DNA from: a virus
IMG/VR virus record: IMGVR_UViG_3300036822_000280
Coordinates: 1 to 42,729 of that record
DNA: 42,729 nt
Strand: one strand, 5' to 3'
Below the pieces are notes generated by a model that was given only the letters and a program-made list of their open reading frames with translations, ran no database searches and was not told the origin of the DNA. The position numbers and the translations under genes are program-made. Each line of letters begins with the position of its first letter. Positions within the stretch are counted from its first letter, which is position 1. Shown in pieces: positions 13,261 through 20,438 of the stretch.

Positions 13261-13828
13261 GCCGCCGAAGCCTAAGAAATGCCGAATGTGTCCCACCAAG
13301 TTTACCCCTCGTAACTCCCTCCAAATCGTATGTAGTCCCGCCTGTGCAATCCAACACGCCAAGAAGCAATCAGAGCGCAAGAAAAAGCAATCTGAGGCAT
13401 CTGCACGTCGTGAGTGGAACAAGCGCAAGGCTGACGTGAAGCCGCTCAAACACTGGGAAGACTTAACCCAGCGCGTGGTTAACGATTACATCACAAAAGT
13501 GCGGGACGTTAACGAGTCGTGCATCAGTTGCGGAACGTGGGAGACGGTTCAATGGGAGGCGGGGCATTTCAGGTCTAGAGGCGCAGCATCACACCTTCGG
13601 TACAACGAAGACAATATTCACAAACAATGTCATCGGTGTAATGACGAGCTATCAAGCAATGCTGTTGAGTACCGCATTCACCTTGTGCTGAAAATCGGCC
13701 TTGAGCGCGTCTTGGCGCTTGAAAACGACAACATCCCTCACCGATACACCCGCGAAGAGCTAGACAGCATCAGAAAGCTTTACAGAGCGAAATTGAGAGA
13801 GCTTAAAAAACTATCGGAGGCAGCGTGA
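13244..13828 (+). CDS. ninG: NinG (Rap-type Holliday junction nuclease)
   Basis: 194 residues from ATG 13244. An N-terminal zinc motif (CRMCPTKFTP ... CSPAC), a lysine-rich helix, then CISCGT, QWEAGHF, LRYNEDNIHKQCHRCN as in λ NinG/Rap. Rap binds and cleaves branched DNA in phage recombination, and the late cysteine/histidine cluster resembles an HNH zinc site. It fits the exo-recT system in the left operon. Confidence 0.93.
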   Translation: MQKGAKPPKPKKCRMCPTKFTPRNSLQIVCSPACAIQHAKKQSERKKKQSEASARREWNKRKADVKPLKHWEDLTQRVVNDYITKVRDVNESCISCGTWETVQWEAGHFRSRGAASHLRYNEDNIHKQCHRCNDELSSNAVEYRIHLVLKIGLERVLALENDNIPHRYTREELDSIRKLYRAKLRELKKLSEAA

Positions 13829-14010
13829 TAATCCAAACAATCCCAGACCTTCTAGTAACCACCCGAGGAAACATGTCTGAAGTTGCCCGCAAATTGCAAT
13901 GTCAGCGCCAGACGGTGGCTAACTACGCTAGAGACTTCAAAGCTGAATTCCATTGCATTGTAAACGGAATCCTTATGACCAAGACAAAGCAGAAGGGGAG
14001 CAGAGCATGA
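13825..14010 (+). CDS. ninH: NinH homologue
   Basis: 61 residues from a GTG at 13825 that overlaps the NinG stop and has GGAGG five bases upstream. TIPDLLVTTRGNMSEVARKL followed by the QTVANYARD helix is the NinH helix-turn-helix, related to Fis. Probably DNA binding; function in phage growth unknown. Confidence 0.85.
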   Translation: MIIQTIPDLLVTTRGNMSEVARKLQCQRQTVANYARDFKAEFHCIVNGILMTKTKQKGSRA

Positions 14011-14852
14011 GAATGGAAAGTACGTTGAGATATTTTTTCGCGAAAACTTCAACGATAAGCGACTCTCCACGCGCAACAGCATCTGATGACTTGACCGGTA
14101 CCGACATCATGGCAGCATTTGGGTTGGCAGACTCAAGAGCTGGTTTCGGTTTCGATCTCTTCTTGGCAAAGCATGGCATCAGCAATCCAGATCGCGCTAT
14201 AGAGAGTCTTTATCAATTCGCTTTAACTCGGGTTGGCAAGTCGCAATCAATTTCAAACCTCGCAGAAGATATTAAACACATCGCTCTGCAAACACTCGCA
14301 ACTTTCGCATTCCAGGATTACGCAAGGTCAGCCGCCAGCGTTCGCCCATGTGACTGCTGTAATGGAGAAGGTTTCCTTGATGCGGAAGTTTTTGCCAACA
14401 AAGTCCACATGCCATTCCCTGCGAAAGGGATTGTAAAAGCCTCGTTGAGCTGGGGCGTAAAAGGATTCAAGCCTTCTGAATATGAGGTGCATAGGGAACT
14501 TAGAGAGAAGGTAAGAGTGCTTTGCCCATCCTGCAATGGCAAAAAGGTGCTGAGCAATGCCTGCCGGTGTCATGGCAAGGGAAAAATTTTGGATAAAGAT
14601 GCAACGGAAGAGCAGGCTGGAATTCCAGTTTACAAGGACTGCGACAAATGCGACGCACGCGGTTACTCGAGACTTAAGTTTTCAGCAGTTATAGCAGCTC
14701 TTAACCAGCAAAATTCAGGGATAGGTAAGACTTTTGCTTATGATCACCTTCAACCCTTCATGGAATTGTTAGTAACCCAATGCCACAAAGAAGAGTCAAT
14801 TGCGGAAGCAATGCTTAATGCTGTGACTAAAGGAGAAATAATTGCTGCATAA
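14007..14852 (+). CDS. Q: late antitermination protein Q (phage 82 type)
   Basis: 281 residues from ATG 14007. The N-terminus (SDSPRATASDDLTGTDIMAA) and the mid-region LATFAFQDYARSAAS fit the Q82 antiterminator family. Four cysteine clusters follow: CDCCNGEG, CPSCNGK, CRCHGKG and CDKCDARG, a DnaJ-like zinc region. Q binds DNA between the -35 and -10 of the late promoter and modifies polymerase to pass terminators. A promoter and an early terminator lie just downstream, as required. It is the last gene of the PR operon. Confidence 0.9.
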   Translation: MRMESTLRYFFAKTSTISDSPRATASDDLTGTDIMAAFGLADSRAGFGFDLFLAKHGISNPDRAIESLYQFALTRVGKSQSISNLAEDIKHIALQTLATFAFQDYARSAASVRPCDCCNGEGFLDAEVFANKVHMPFPAKGIVKASLSWGVKGFKPSEYEVHRELREKVRVLCPSCNGKKVLSNACRCHGKGKILDKDATEEQAGIPVYKDCDKCDARGYSRLKFSAVIAALNQQNSGIGKTFAYDHLQPFMELLVTQCHKEESIAEAMLNAVTKGEIIAA

Positions 14853-14876
14853 AATGCACATGATAGAAAATAGTTC

Positions 14877-14905
14877 TTGAACTTCGCGGAAAAATGGACT
14901 AGATT
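14877..14905 (+). promoter_or_regulatory. late promoter pR'
   Basis: TTGAAC, 17-base spacer, TAGATT, 25 bases after the Q stop. It is the single likely source of the lysis, head and tail transcript. The Q-binding site should overlap it. Confidence 0.75.
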
Positions 14906-14943
14906 TAACTCTAAGAATGGGTTAATTCGTTCTTGCGGAACTT

Positions 14944-14971
14944 AAGGCTGGCAGAAATGCTGGCCTTTTTT
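14944..14971 (+). terminator. terminator tR'
   Basis: AAGGCTGGCA, loop GAAA, TGCTGGCCTT with two G·T pairs, then a T-run. It lies about 35 bases into the pR' transcript and would block late expression without Q. Confidence 0.85.
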
Positions 14972-15448
14972 GTTTCTCCGGCTTAGACCGGCATGAAGAC
15001 CTCTCATTGAGGCCGAGACCAGGAAGGTCGCGCTGTCATTTTAAATAAGCATCTATCCCACGCCGACACCTTCGGCATTCCTACCCACTGCCATCATCGG
15101 CGCCGTGGGGCGCATTCCTGCGTCTGATGCTTATCCTATTCGTTCAAGCTCACTCAACGTTCACGCAGCATGAACAACAAAACTTAGCCCGCGCCAATAT
15201 CAGTCAGACGCCCTCAAAAACACTCCTTGTCAGCTCCGTGACTACGGCGTGAGGCTAACCAATTCGTGAAGATGGGCGACCAATAACAGTCTCACCTGTT
15301 ACCGGTCATCCCGCCCATGAGTCTCATCATGAGCAGAACCAAGGCCCAGCCCGTCCGCGCGGACTGGATCAACATAGTCGCTGCTTTTAATAACAACAAC
15401 TAGAACAAGTTTAAAGCTTGATCGGCAGCGCCTTTTGGGGCTAAGCGA
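14972..15448 (+). ncRNA. structured non-coding late leader
   Basis: No gene is seen in these 477 bases on either strand. Many inverted repeats are present. Small hairpins occur at about 14997-15016 and 15016-15030 (GACC..GGTC). A nine-pair long-range stem, ATAAGCATC (15044-15052) with GATGCTTAT (15125-15133), encloses CCCACG/CGTGGG and GCCGA/TCGGC stems. A 12-base palindrome GTCCGCGCGGAC lies at 15352-15363. The density of nested pairing suggests a folded RNA, but no known RNA family is recognised and no tRNA was found. Confidence 0.4.
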
Positions 15449-15763
15449 ATGAAAATGAATCCAGATAATGACCCTAACAATATTGCCGGTGTTTCATGGC
15501 TCATCCTTTTTGGCATGTCCTGTTGGGGCGGATTGGTGCGATATCTAATCGACATCAAACAAAACAAAACAACCTGGAGCTGGATTAACGGTCTGGCTCA
15601 GATAGTGGTTTCCGGTTTTGCTGGCATCCTCAGTGGGCTGATAAGCATCAGTTCCGGCCTTGACCCGTACTGGACATTATTCTGCGCTGGCATTAGTGGT
15701 GCGATGGGTAGTGTGGCTATCACCTATTTCTGGGAAAGATTTTCAGGCGCTAGAGAAAAGTGA
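15449..15763 (+). CDS. holin-like membrane protein (LydA/superfamily III type)
   Basis: 104 residues with three hydrophobic segments: about 15-34 (WLILFGMSCWGGLVRYLI), 46-66 (GLAQIVVSGFAGILSGLI) and 72-92 (WTLFCAGISGAMGSVAIT). The first gene of the lysis cassette, directly before the endolysin, as expected of a holin that opens the inner membrane at a set time. An in-frame ATG two codons later could allow dual starts, as in λ S. Family assignment is from layout and size. Confidence 0.75.
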   Translation: MKMNPDNDPNNIAGVSWLILFGMSCWGGLVRYLIDIKQNKTTWSWINGLAQIVVSGFAGILSGLISISSGLDPYWTLFCAGISGAMGSVAITYFWERFSGAREK

Positions 15764-15770
15764 GGGCACC

Positions 15771-16400
15771 ATGAACAAAGACCAATTTATGCGAGCCGCA
15801 AACATCGACCCCAGCTTAGCTGATCGCTGGTTACCTCATATCGATGCTGTCATGAAAGAATTCGACATCTCAACTGTACGCCAACAAGCGGCCTTCATCT
15901 CTCAAATATGCGTAGAGTCAGGCGGGTTCCGGTCATTATCGGAGAGCCTCAACTATTCGATTGGTGGGTTGGCCATCTTCGGCAGTCGGCTAACTGCAGC
16001 GCAGAGAGAGCAACTCGGACGAAAACCGGGCGAACCAGCATTATCTCCAGCACGTCAGGCCGCCATTGCAAACTTGGTGTATGGCGGTCGATATGGGAAC
16101 AACCAAAATCAAGACGGCTGGCTGTATCGCGGCCGAGGTCTGAAACAGGTAACGTTCAGATCAAATTACATTGCCTGCGGCAAAGCATTGAACCTCCCTT
16201 TGGAAGCTAACCCAGAGCTTCTGGTTGTTGATGAAAACGCCGCGCGTTCTGCTGGCTGGTTCTGGAAAGCAAATAACTGCAGCACCTTTGCTGATCTGGG
16301 CGACATTGTCGGATTAACCAGGCGGATTAATGGCGGCTCAAATGGGTTGGCAGATAGGCAATTAGGTTACAAACGAGCAATGGGGGTTTTATGCGTTTAG
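15771..16400 (+). CDS. endolysin, GH19 chitinase-like fold
   Basis: 209 residues from ATG 15771 (GAGGG upstream). QQAAFISQICVESGGFRSLS contains the catalytic glutamate E49, and YRGRGLKQVTFRSNY is the second signature of GH19 endolysins. No signal peptide is visible, so it needs a holin to reach peptidoglycan. It cleaves the glycan strand. Confidence 0.9.
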   Translation: MNKDQFMRAANIDPSLADRWLPHIDAVMKEFDISTVRQQAAFISQICVESGGFRSLSESLNYSIGGLAIFGSRLTAAQREQLGRKPGEPALSPARQAAIANLVYGGRYGNNQNQDGWLYRGRGLKQVTFRSNYIACGKALNLPLEANPELLVVDENAARSAGWFWKANNCSTFADLGDIVGLTRRINGGSNGLADRQLGYKRAMGVLCV

Positions 16401-16606
16401 TCGATGACTGGCACAAAGCCTGGAAATACTTCTCTGTCCAATGCCTCACTCTGGCTGGTGCAATTAGCATCAGTTGGGCCACATACGGCGACATCATTAA
16501 ACAGTACATCCCGGCTCAGTATATGCCGTGGATCATCGGAGTCGTCTCAGTAGCTGGGTTGGTTGGTCGCTTCGTAGACCAGCAGAAACCGGACAAGCCG
16601 CAATGA
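16391..16606 (+). CDS. second small membrane protein of the lysis cassette
   Basis: 71 residues with two hydrophobic helices, residues 16-35 (VQCLTLAGAISISWATY) and 45-62 (MPWIIGVVSVAGLVGRFV), and a charged tail. It overlaps the endolysin by ten bases and Rz by four. Its size and topology suit an antiholin or pinholin, which I infer from position only. Confidence 0.7.
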   Translation: MRLVDDWHKAWKYFSVQCLTLAGAISISWATYGDIIKQYIPAQYMPWIIGVVSVAGLVGRFVDQQKPDKPQ

Positions 16607-17013
16607 GCATCCTTCTGTTACTTCGCACCTACTGGAAACAGTTCGCTCTCGCCGCTTTGGTGATTGTGTTTCTCGGCGCTTGTTGGCTGGCAAGTCACTA
16701 TCATGCTACAGCAACACGGCTCGCTAAAGACAAGACAGACCTGCTGGCACAAATAACAAGCCAGCAAGCCATCATCACAAAACAGATTCAACAGGCGCAG
16801 CAGTTCAACTCGATCGCCGCAGGAGTCGAAAGTGAAAAGCAACAGACAACTGATACCGGCGAAACAGTCCGGGTGGTGTACAAGACCAAGATGGCAAGCG
16901 CTCCCTGCACTATCAGCCCTGTTAATAGCGATGTGTCTATCGGCCTGTACAGCCACGCAAGTAAAGTACGTAGCGGCCCCGGTAACGCCAATCCCGGAAA
17001 GTCTGACCGCTAA
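16603..17013 (+). CDS. Rz: Rz-like i-spanin
   Basis: 136 residues. An N-terminal membrane anchor (FALAALVIVFLGACWLASH) is followed by a long periplasmic coiled coil rich in Q, K and E (residues 40-90). The lipoprotein Rz1 gene begins inside it in another frame, the classic spanin arrangement. With Rz1 it disrupts the outer membrane at lysis. Confidence 0.85.
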   Translation: MSILLLLRTYWKQFALAALVIVFLGACWLASHYHATATRLAKDKTDLLAQITSQQAIITKQIQQAQQFNSIAAGVESEKQQTTDTGETVRVVYKTKMASAPCTISPVNSDVSIGLYSHASKVRSGPGNANPGKSDR

Positions 17014-17152
17014 CTGCATTCCTCCATTACCCGAACAGCCATTAACCTACGGCGGCGGGGTTCTCTACTCAGACCAGCTACTGGACGTGATTGATAACTG
17101 CAATCGCGACAAGGCAGGCATTCGGAAGATTGAAGCTGAGAGGCAGAAATGA
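16832..17152 (+). CDS. Rz1: Rz1-like o-spanin lipoprotein
   Basis: 106 residues from a GTG at 16832 with AGGAG seven bases upstream, nested in Rz in another frame. The signal segment WQALPALSALLIAMCLSAC ends in a lipobox with C39 as the lipidated residue. The mature part is proline-rich at first (VTPIPES, CIPPLPEQP), as in o-spanins, and ends in a basic helix. It runs 139 bases past the Rz stop, an overlapping rather than fully embedded layout. Confidence 0.85.
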   Translation: MKSNRQLIPAKQSGWCTRPRWQALPALSALLIAMCLSACTATQVKYVAAPVTPIPESLTANCIPPLPEQPLTYGGGVLYSDQLLDVIDNCNRDKAGIRKIEAERQK

Positions 17153-17406
17153 CACCAGAACAATTCACATATTGGCTGCAAGGCTTCGTTGAGCTGCATG
17201 GTGAGCTGCCGACCAGTGAACAATGGAAATCAATCAAAGAGCATCTGCAGACTGTGTTCGTTAAAGTAACGCCAAAAACAGGCGATAAAGAATCACCTAA
17301 AACTGCAGAAGAACTAGCAAGTGAATTTTTTTCCCCGTCCCAAGCAATCCCAGGGAATGGCTGGAACAGACATCCATCAACTTGGCCAATAGCAATAACC
17401 TGCTGA
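17149..17406 (+). CDS. hypothetical protein downstream of Rz1
   Basis: 85 residues; start overlaps the Rz1 stop (ATGA). MTPEQFTYWLQGFVELHGEL followed by PTSEQWKSIKEHLQTVFVKVTP is a well-conserved phage motif found after spanin genes. Function unknown. The C-terminus (from about residue 60) is low in structure. Confidence 0.75.
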   Translation: MTPEQFTYWLQGFVELHGELPTSEQWKSIKEHLQTVFVKVTPKTGDKESPKTAEELASEFFSPSQAIPGNGWNRHPSTWPIAITC

Positions 17407-17576
17407 TACGGCGGAGTGGGATAGAAAAACACCCCTTAGGGAGTAATCACCCATTTACACCCTATAGCGAGTAAACGAAGTGGGTAACAACGGGACTATC
17501 TCCTTAGTAAATCCCGCATCGGTGTCAGAGCTAAGCTACCTGACCGTCAGCTCCACGAAACGGAGCACACAACAAT

Positions 17577-17750
17577 ATGAATATTCCAAAGCCGGAGCTA
17601 CCTGTCGCGGGTCAGATGATATGCGTCGAGTGTTCATTTTGTTGTGATGACGCCAGTTGGTTACTGGTATCGGATTGGGCCATTACCACCCCGAGTGGAG
17701 AAACAAACTGCCACCCACCACAACCTCTGCATTACCCCAGAGAGAGGTGA
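17577..17750 (+). CDS. possible cysteine-rich small protein, 57 aa
   Basis: Begins MNIPKPELPVAGQMICVECS with C16, C19, C22 and C23, and C45-H46 further on, a possible metal site. The ribosome site is weak (GGAG 12 bases away). A GCTCC/GGAGC hairpin precedes it. Its stop overlaps the GTG of the next ORF. The stretch 17407-17576 before it holds no gene. Confidence 0.45.
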   Translation: MNIPKPELPVAGQMICVECSFCCDDASWLLVSDWAITTPSGETNCHPPQPLHYPRER

Positions 17751-17833
17751 TCCATAGTCTTAATGGCTGTGACTACAGCAAGTGGTTTAGCCATGCTGTG
17801 AAGCATCGCGACTACTGCGCACCATTCAGATAA
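17747..17833 (+). CDS. possible 28-aa Cys/His peptide
   Basis: GTG start overlapping the previous stop (GTGA). The sequence contains LNGCDYSKWFSHAVKHRDYC, with two cysteines and three histidines spaced like a zinc site. It ends 20 bases before the metallophosphoesterase gene. Support is phasing and composition only. Confidence 0.35.
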   Translation: MIHSLNGCDYSKWFSHAVKHRDYCAPFR

Positions 17834-17853
17834 TCACCCTCCAGAGAGATATC

Positions 17854-18981
17854 ATGGCTAAGAAAAAAATAACCGATGAGCAGCTAAAAGCTGAGCTTTC
17901 TGCTGGGATGACGTCAAGCCAAATCGCCCACAAATACAGCGTCCATGTGCGCAGAGTGCAGGAGCGCAAAGCGGCTTTAGCGGTCAAGGGATTTAGTCCT
18001 GAGCACGCAATGAATAAAGAACTGATGTTCGGCCAGCGTCTGCGCGGGACGTCAGATATGGTAGATAAAGACGGTAATATCCTACTTCGTTGGATAAAAA
18101 CCACGGCAGATGAAGAAAAACAGCGTGAAGCGATGCTCGCGGCTATTGAGGCTTTAAGTGAAGATCTGCCGCGAGTAAAAGCAACACCTAAGCCAATATT
18201 CGCCAATGAAAACCTGCTCGACCTTTACGTAATCACTGACTACCACCTTGGCATGCTTGCATGGAACCAAGAGTCCGGCGATGACTGGGACGTGAGCATT
18301 GCAGAAGACCTGTTGATCCGATGGTTCAGGGCCGCAATAGCATCAGCACCAGGAAGCAAGATAGGCATACTGGCCAACCTCGGTGATTTCCTACACTGGG
18401 ATGGGCTTGACGCAGTAACCCCATCATCCGGTCATGTCCTAGACGCCGACACGCGCTTCCAAAAACTGGTGCGCGTAGCCATTCGGGTGATCCGCCAAAT
18501 TATCGATATGCTGCTGGCCAAGCATGATCACCTACACGTCATTATGGCGGAGGGAAACCATGACATGGCTTCCAGCATATGGCTCCGTGAGTGGCTATCT
18601 GCCATATACGAGAACGAGCCAAGAATAACCGTAGACTGCAACCCAGACCCGTACTATTGCTACGAGTTCGGCAACACGTCACTATTCTTCCATCATGGGC
18701 ATAAGTCAAAGCAAGCCAGCCTGGACAGCGTATTGGTGGCTAAGTATCGCGATGTGTTCGGCAGAACGAAACACAGCTACGCGCATTGCGGCCATCTCCA
18801 TCACGTCAAAGCACTTGAAACAAATCTGATGGTAGTTGAACAGCATCGCACCCTTGCAGCTAAAGACGCATACGCAAGCAGGGGCGGCTGGATGAGTGGC
18901 CGTGACGCCAAGGTGATCACATACCACAAAGAGCACGGAAAAGTTTCTGAGCTAGTGATTAGTCCATCAATGGTGGCTTAA
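17854..18981 (+). CDS. metallophosphoesterase with N-terminal HTH
   Basis: 375 residues. Residues 5-48 form a helix-turn-helix (ITDEQLKAELSAGMTSSQIA). The calcineurin-like core has all metal-binding motifs: D129-Y-H131, GDFLHWD (G177-D178), GNHD (234-237), HHGH (280-283) and GHLHH (313-317). Such enzymes use two metal ions to hydrolyse phosphodiesters or monoesters; the substrate cannot be read from sequence. It lies between the lysis genes and terminase, where many phages carry this gene. It is not close to λ NinI phosphatase. The DNA-binding module suggests a nucleic-acid substrate (inference). Confidence 0.88.
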   Translation: MAKKKITDEQLKAELSAGMTSSQIAHKYSVHVRRVQERKAALAVKGFSPEHAMNKELMFGQRLRGTSDMVDKDGNILLRWIKTTADEEKQREAMLAAIEALSEDLPRVKATPKPIFANENLLDLYVITDYHLGMLAWNQESGDDWDVSIAEDLLIRWFRAAIASAPGSKIGILANLGDFLHWDGLDAVTPSSGHVLDADTRFQKLVRVAIRVIRQIIDMLLAKHDHLHVIMAEGNHDMASSIWLREWLSAIYENEPRITVDCNPDPYYCYEFGNTSLFFHHGHKSKQASLDSVLVAKYRDVFGRTKHSYAHCGHLHHVKALETNLMVVEQHRTLAAKDAYASRGGWMSGRDAKVITYHKEHGKVSELVISPSMVA

Positions 18982-18999
18982 AGCAAACGCAAAATAACC

Positions 19000-19008
19000 T
19001 GATATAAT
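19000..19008 (+). promoter_or_regulatory. extended -10 promoter of a moron
   Basis: TGATATAAT, a perfect extended -10 element with no clear -35. It lies 25 bases before the moron's start codon. Confidence 0.65.
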
Positions 19009-19032
19009 GCAATCTCCTACCAGGAGATAACA

Positions 19033-19401
19033 ATGAGAAAGTTCGCATTATTAGGTTTGATTTTATTAGCAAGCACAGCACAAGCAGAGCAATGGAAATT
19101 AGTTGATAATGGCGAATCCATTACTGATGGCCACTTGACCATCGGACAGCTAAACGGACATTACAAAGTTAAATTCCCAGGAAGCATAAACGCCAGATCT
19201 GCAAGCCTCTCTATTGATGGCGAAGAGGTTTATGGGAATGAACCTTATGGATTTAGCGGAGTTCACGGGGATGGTGCTGTGAAAAGACTACTGTCAGCAA
19301 AGGAGGCATCAGCTAACTATGATGACAGATACAAAACAAAGGCAGATCACAACCCAATAGACCTAGACAGCTTAAGGGCGGTCATAGGAAAGATAAAATA
19401 A
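19033..19401 (+). CDS. secreted protein, moron
   Basis: 122 residues. A clear signal peptide (MRKFALLGLILLASTAQA) is cleaved before E19. The mature 104 residues are periplasmic, β-rich (GHLTIGQLNGHYKVKF, SASLSIDGEEVYG) with no cysteine. AGGAG lies upstream. The gene has its own extended -10 promoter and intrinsic terminator, so it can be expressed from a prophage. This is the arrangement of a moron (host-benefit or exclusion gene). I do not recognise a family. Confidence 0.8.
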   Translation: MRKFALLGLILLASTAQAEQWKLVDNGESITDGHLTIGQLNGHYKVKFPGSINARSASLSIDGEEVYGNEPYGFSGVHGDGAVKRLLSAKEASANYDDRYKTKADHNPIDLDSLRAVIGKIK

Positions 19402-19428
19402 ACCCGCTACGGCGGGTTTTCTGCTTTT
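19401..19428 (+). terminator. terminator after the moron
   Basis: AACCCGC, loop TACG, GCGGGTT, then TTCTGCTTTT. It begins in the moron stop codon. The stem is the same as at 36840-36862. Confidence 0.85.
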
Positions 19429-19439
19429 AAGAGGTGCCT

Positions 19440-19634
19440 ATGGATGAATATGACGAAGGAGTTCGCTATTTCGACACTCATCCACTGATAGGCCGAGATA
19501 TGTGGATCACTTCCGCTGACATCAAAATTCACGTTACTGACGTATGGCTAGAATGTGGAGAAATCTACATTGGCGGAAGCGTTGGTGACGAATCATTCTT
19601 TGCCCTGGCAGACCTTGCCCAAACAATTCATTGA
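19440..19634 (+). CDS. hypothetical protein, 64 aa
   Basis: Start at 19440 after [24 protein letters not shown] then alternating strands ([21 protein letters not shown]). Acidic, soluble. Located between the moron terminator and the head-fibre-like gene. Not recognised. Confidence 0.65.
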   Translation: MDEYDEGVRYFDTHPLIGRDMWITSADIKIHVTDVWLECGEIYIGGSVGDESFFALADLAQTIH

Positions 19635-19644
19635 GGATTACCCA

Positions 19645-19869
19645 ATGCCTAAACGTGTCGTGGGAGCCAGTGGCGTCCCTGTAACCGTAGCAGATATGAC
19701 TGATGTAGCAGGCGCAAGCTATGTATTGCCAGCTGCCACTACATCCGTAATTGGTGGCGTTAAGAAGATGGCAGCACAAGCAGACTCAACAGCAACTGAT
19801 GCTGCAGGTGTCGTAACAGACCTGAACGCATTACTTGCGAAGCTTCGCACTGCTGGAATCCTATCTTAA
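19645..19869 (+). CDS. head fibre-like protein, 74 aa
   Basis: Start at 19645 after GAGG. The sequence ends [19 protein letters not shown] and [15 protein letters not shown], which matches the short C-terminal motif of the phage head-fibre family (VKQ..A...S.A.......FNALLAKLKAAGL). These proteins decorate capsids or pair with a larger capsid protein. Location next to terminase fits a virion component. Confidence 0.65.
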   Translation: MPKRVVGASGVPVTVADMTDVAGASYVLPAATTSVIGGVKKMAAQADSTATDAAGVVTDLNALLAKLRTAGILS

Positions 19870-19927
19870 GAAATTAAATATCGCGAAGTGAGGAGTGCTC
19901 ACCGAGCAAAAAGTGGAATATTCCAAA

Positions 19928-20437
19928 ATGGCAAAGCTCACCGACAAACAAGAGCTGTTTGCCCGTGAGTACCTGAAAGATTTAAATGCCACTCAGGCAG
20001 CGATCAGGGCGGGTTACAGCGAGAAGACCGCTCAGGTGCAATCAAGCCGCCTGTTATCAAATGCTATGGTTCAGCAGTATGTAAGTGAACTTGCCACGGA
20101 AAGAAATACCCGCGTTGGCATAGACGCTGACTACGTGCTCAGGCAGGCGGTAAAGCTTCATGAGAGATGCATGCAAGAAGTCGAGCCACTAACTGACCGA
20201 AGAGGGGATGAGCTAACCGATGAGGATGGCAAAACAATCTTCGGGTTCGATGCTAAGGGTGCGGTGGCTGCGCTGAAGCTTATTGGTGAGCATGTGACGG
20301 TTCAGGCATTTAAGCAGCAGACCATCAATGAGCACGTTGGCAAAGATGGACAACCAATGCAGGTAGTCAACTACACATCGGCTGATTATGCAGCAGCCTC
20401 TAAGCAATTGGAGGAGAAACTAGACGGGTTGGATTGA
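19928..20437 (+). CDS. terminase small subunit
   Basis: 169 residues from ATG 19928 (MAKLTDKQELFAREYLKDLN); a GTG at 19895 in frame has its ribosome site too close. TQAAIRAGYSEKTAQVQSSRLL is the Terminase_2 DNA-binding helix-turn-helix. It recognises the packaging site and passes DNA to the large subunit. A perfect 12-base palindrome (TGGAATATTCCA) lies at 19914-19925 just before the start. Confidence 0.9.
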   Translation: MAKLTDKQELFAREYLKDLNATQAAIRAGYSEKTAQVQSSRLLSNAMVQQYVSELATERNTRVGIDADYVLRQAVKLHERCMQEVEPLTDRRGDELTDEDGKTIFGFDAKGAVAALKLIGEHVTVQAFKQQTINEHVGKDGQPMQVVNYTSADYAAASKQLEEKLDGLD

Positions 20438-20438
20438 T

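Noticed and set aside
14972-15448. tRNA genes in the late leader
   Set aside because: No cloverleaf with a TTCGA-type arm and a paired acceptor stem could be found on either strand.
19914-19925. Palindrome TGGAATATTCCA as a packaging (cos/pac) site
   Set aside because: A single 12-base palindrome before the terminase gene is suggestive, but no repeats or known cos features accompany it.
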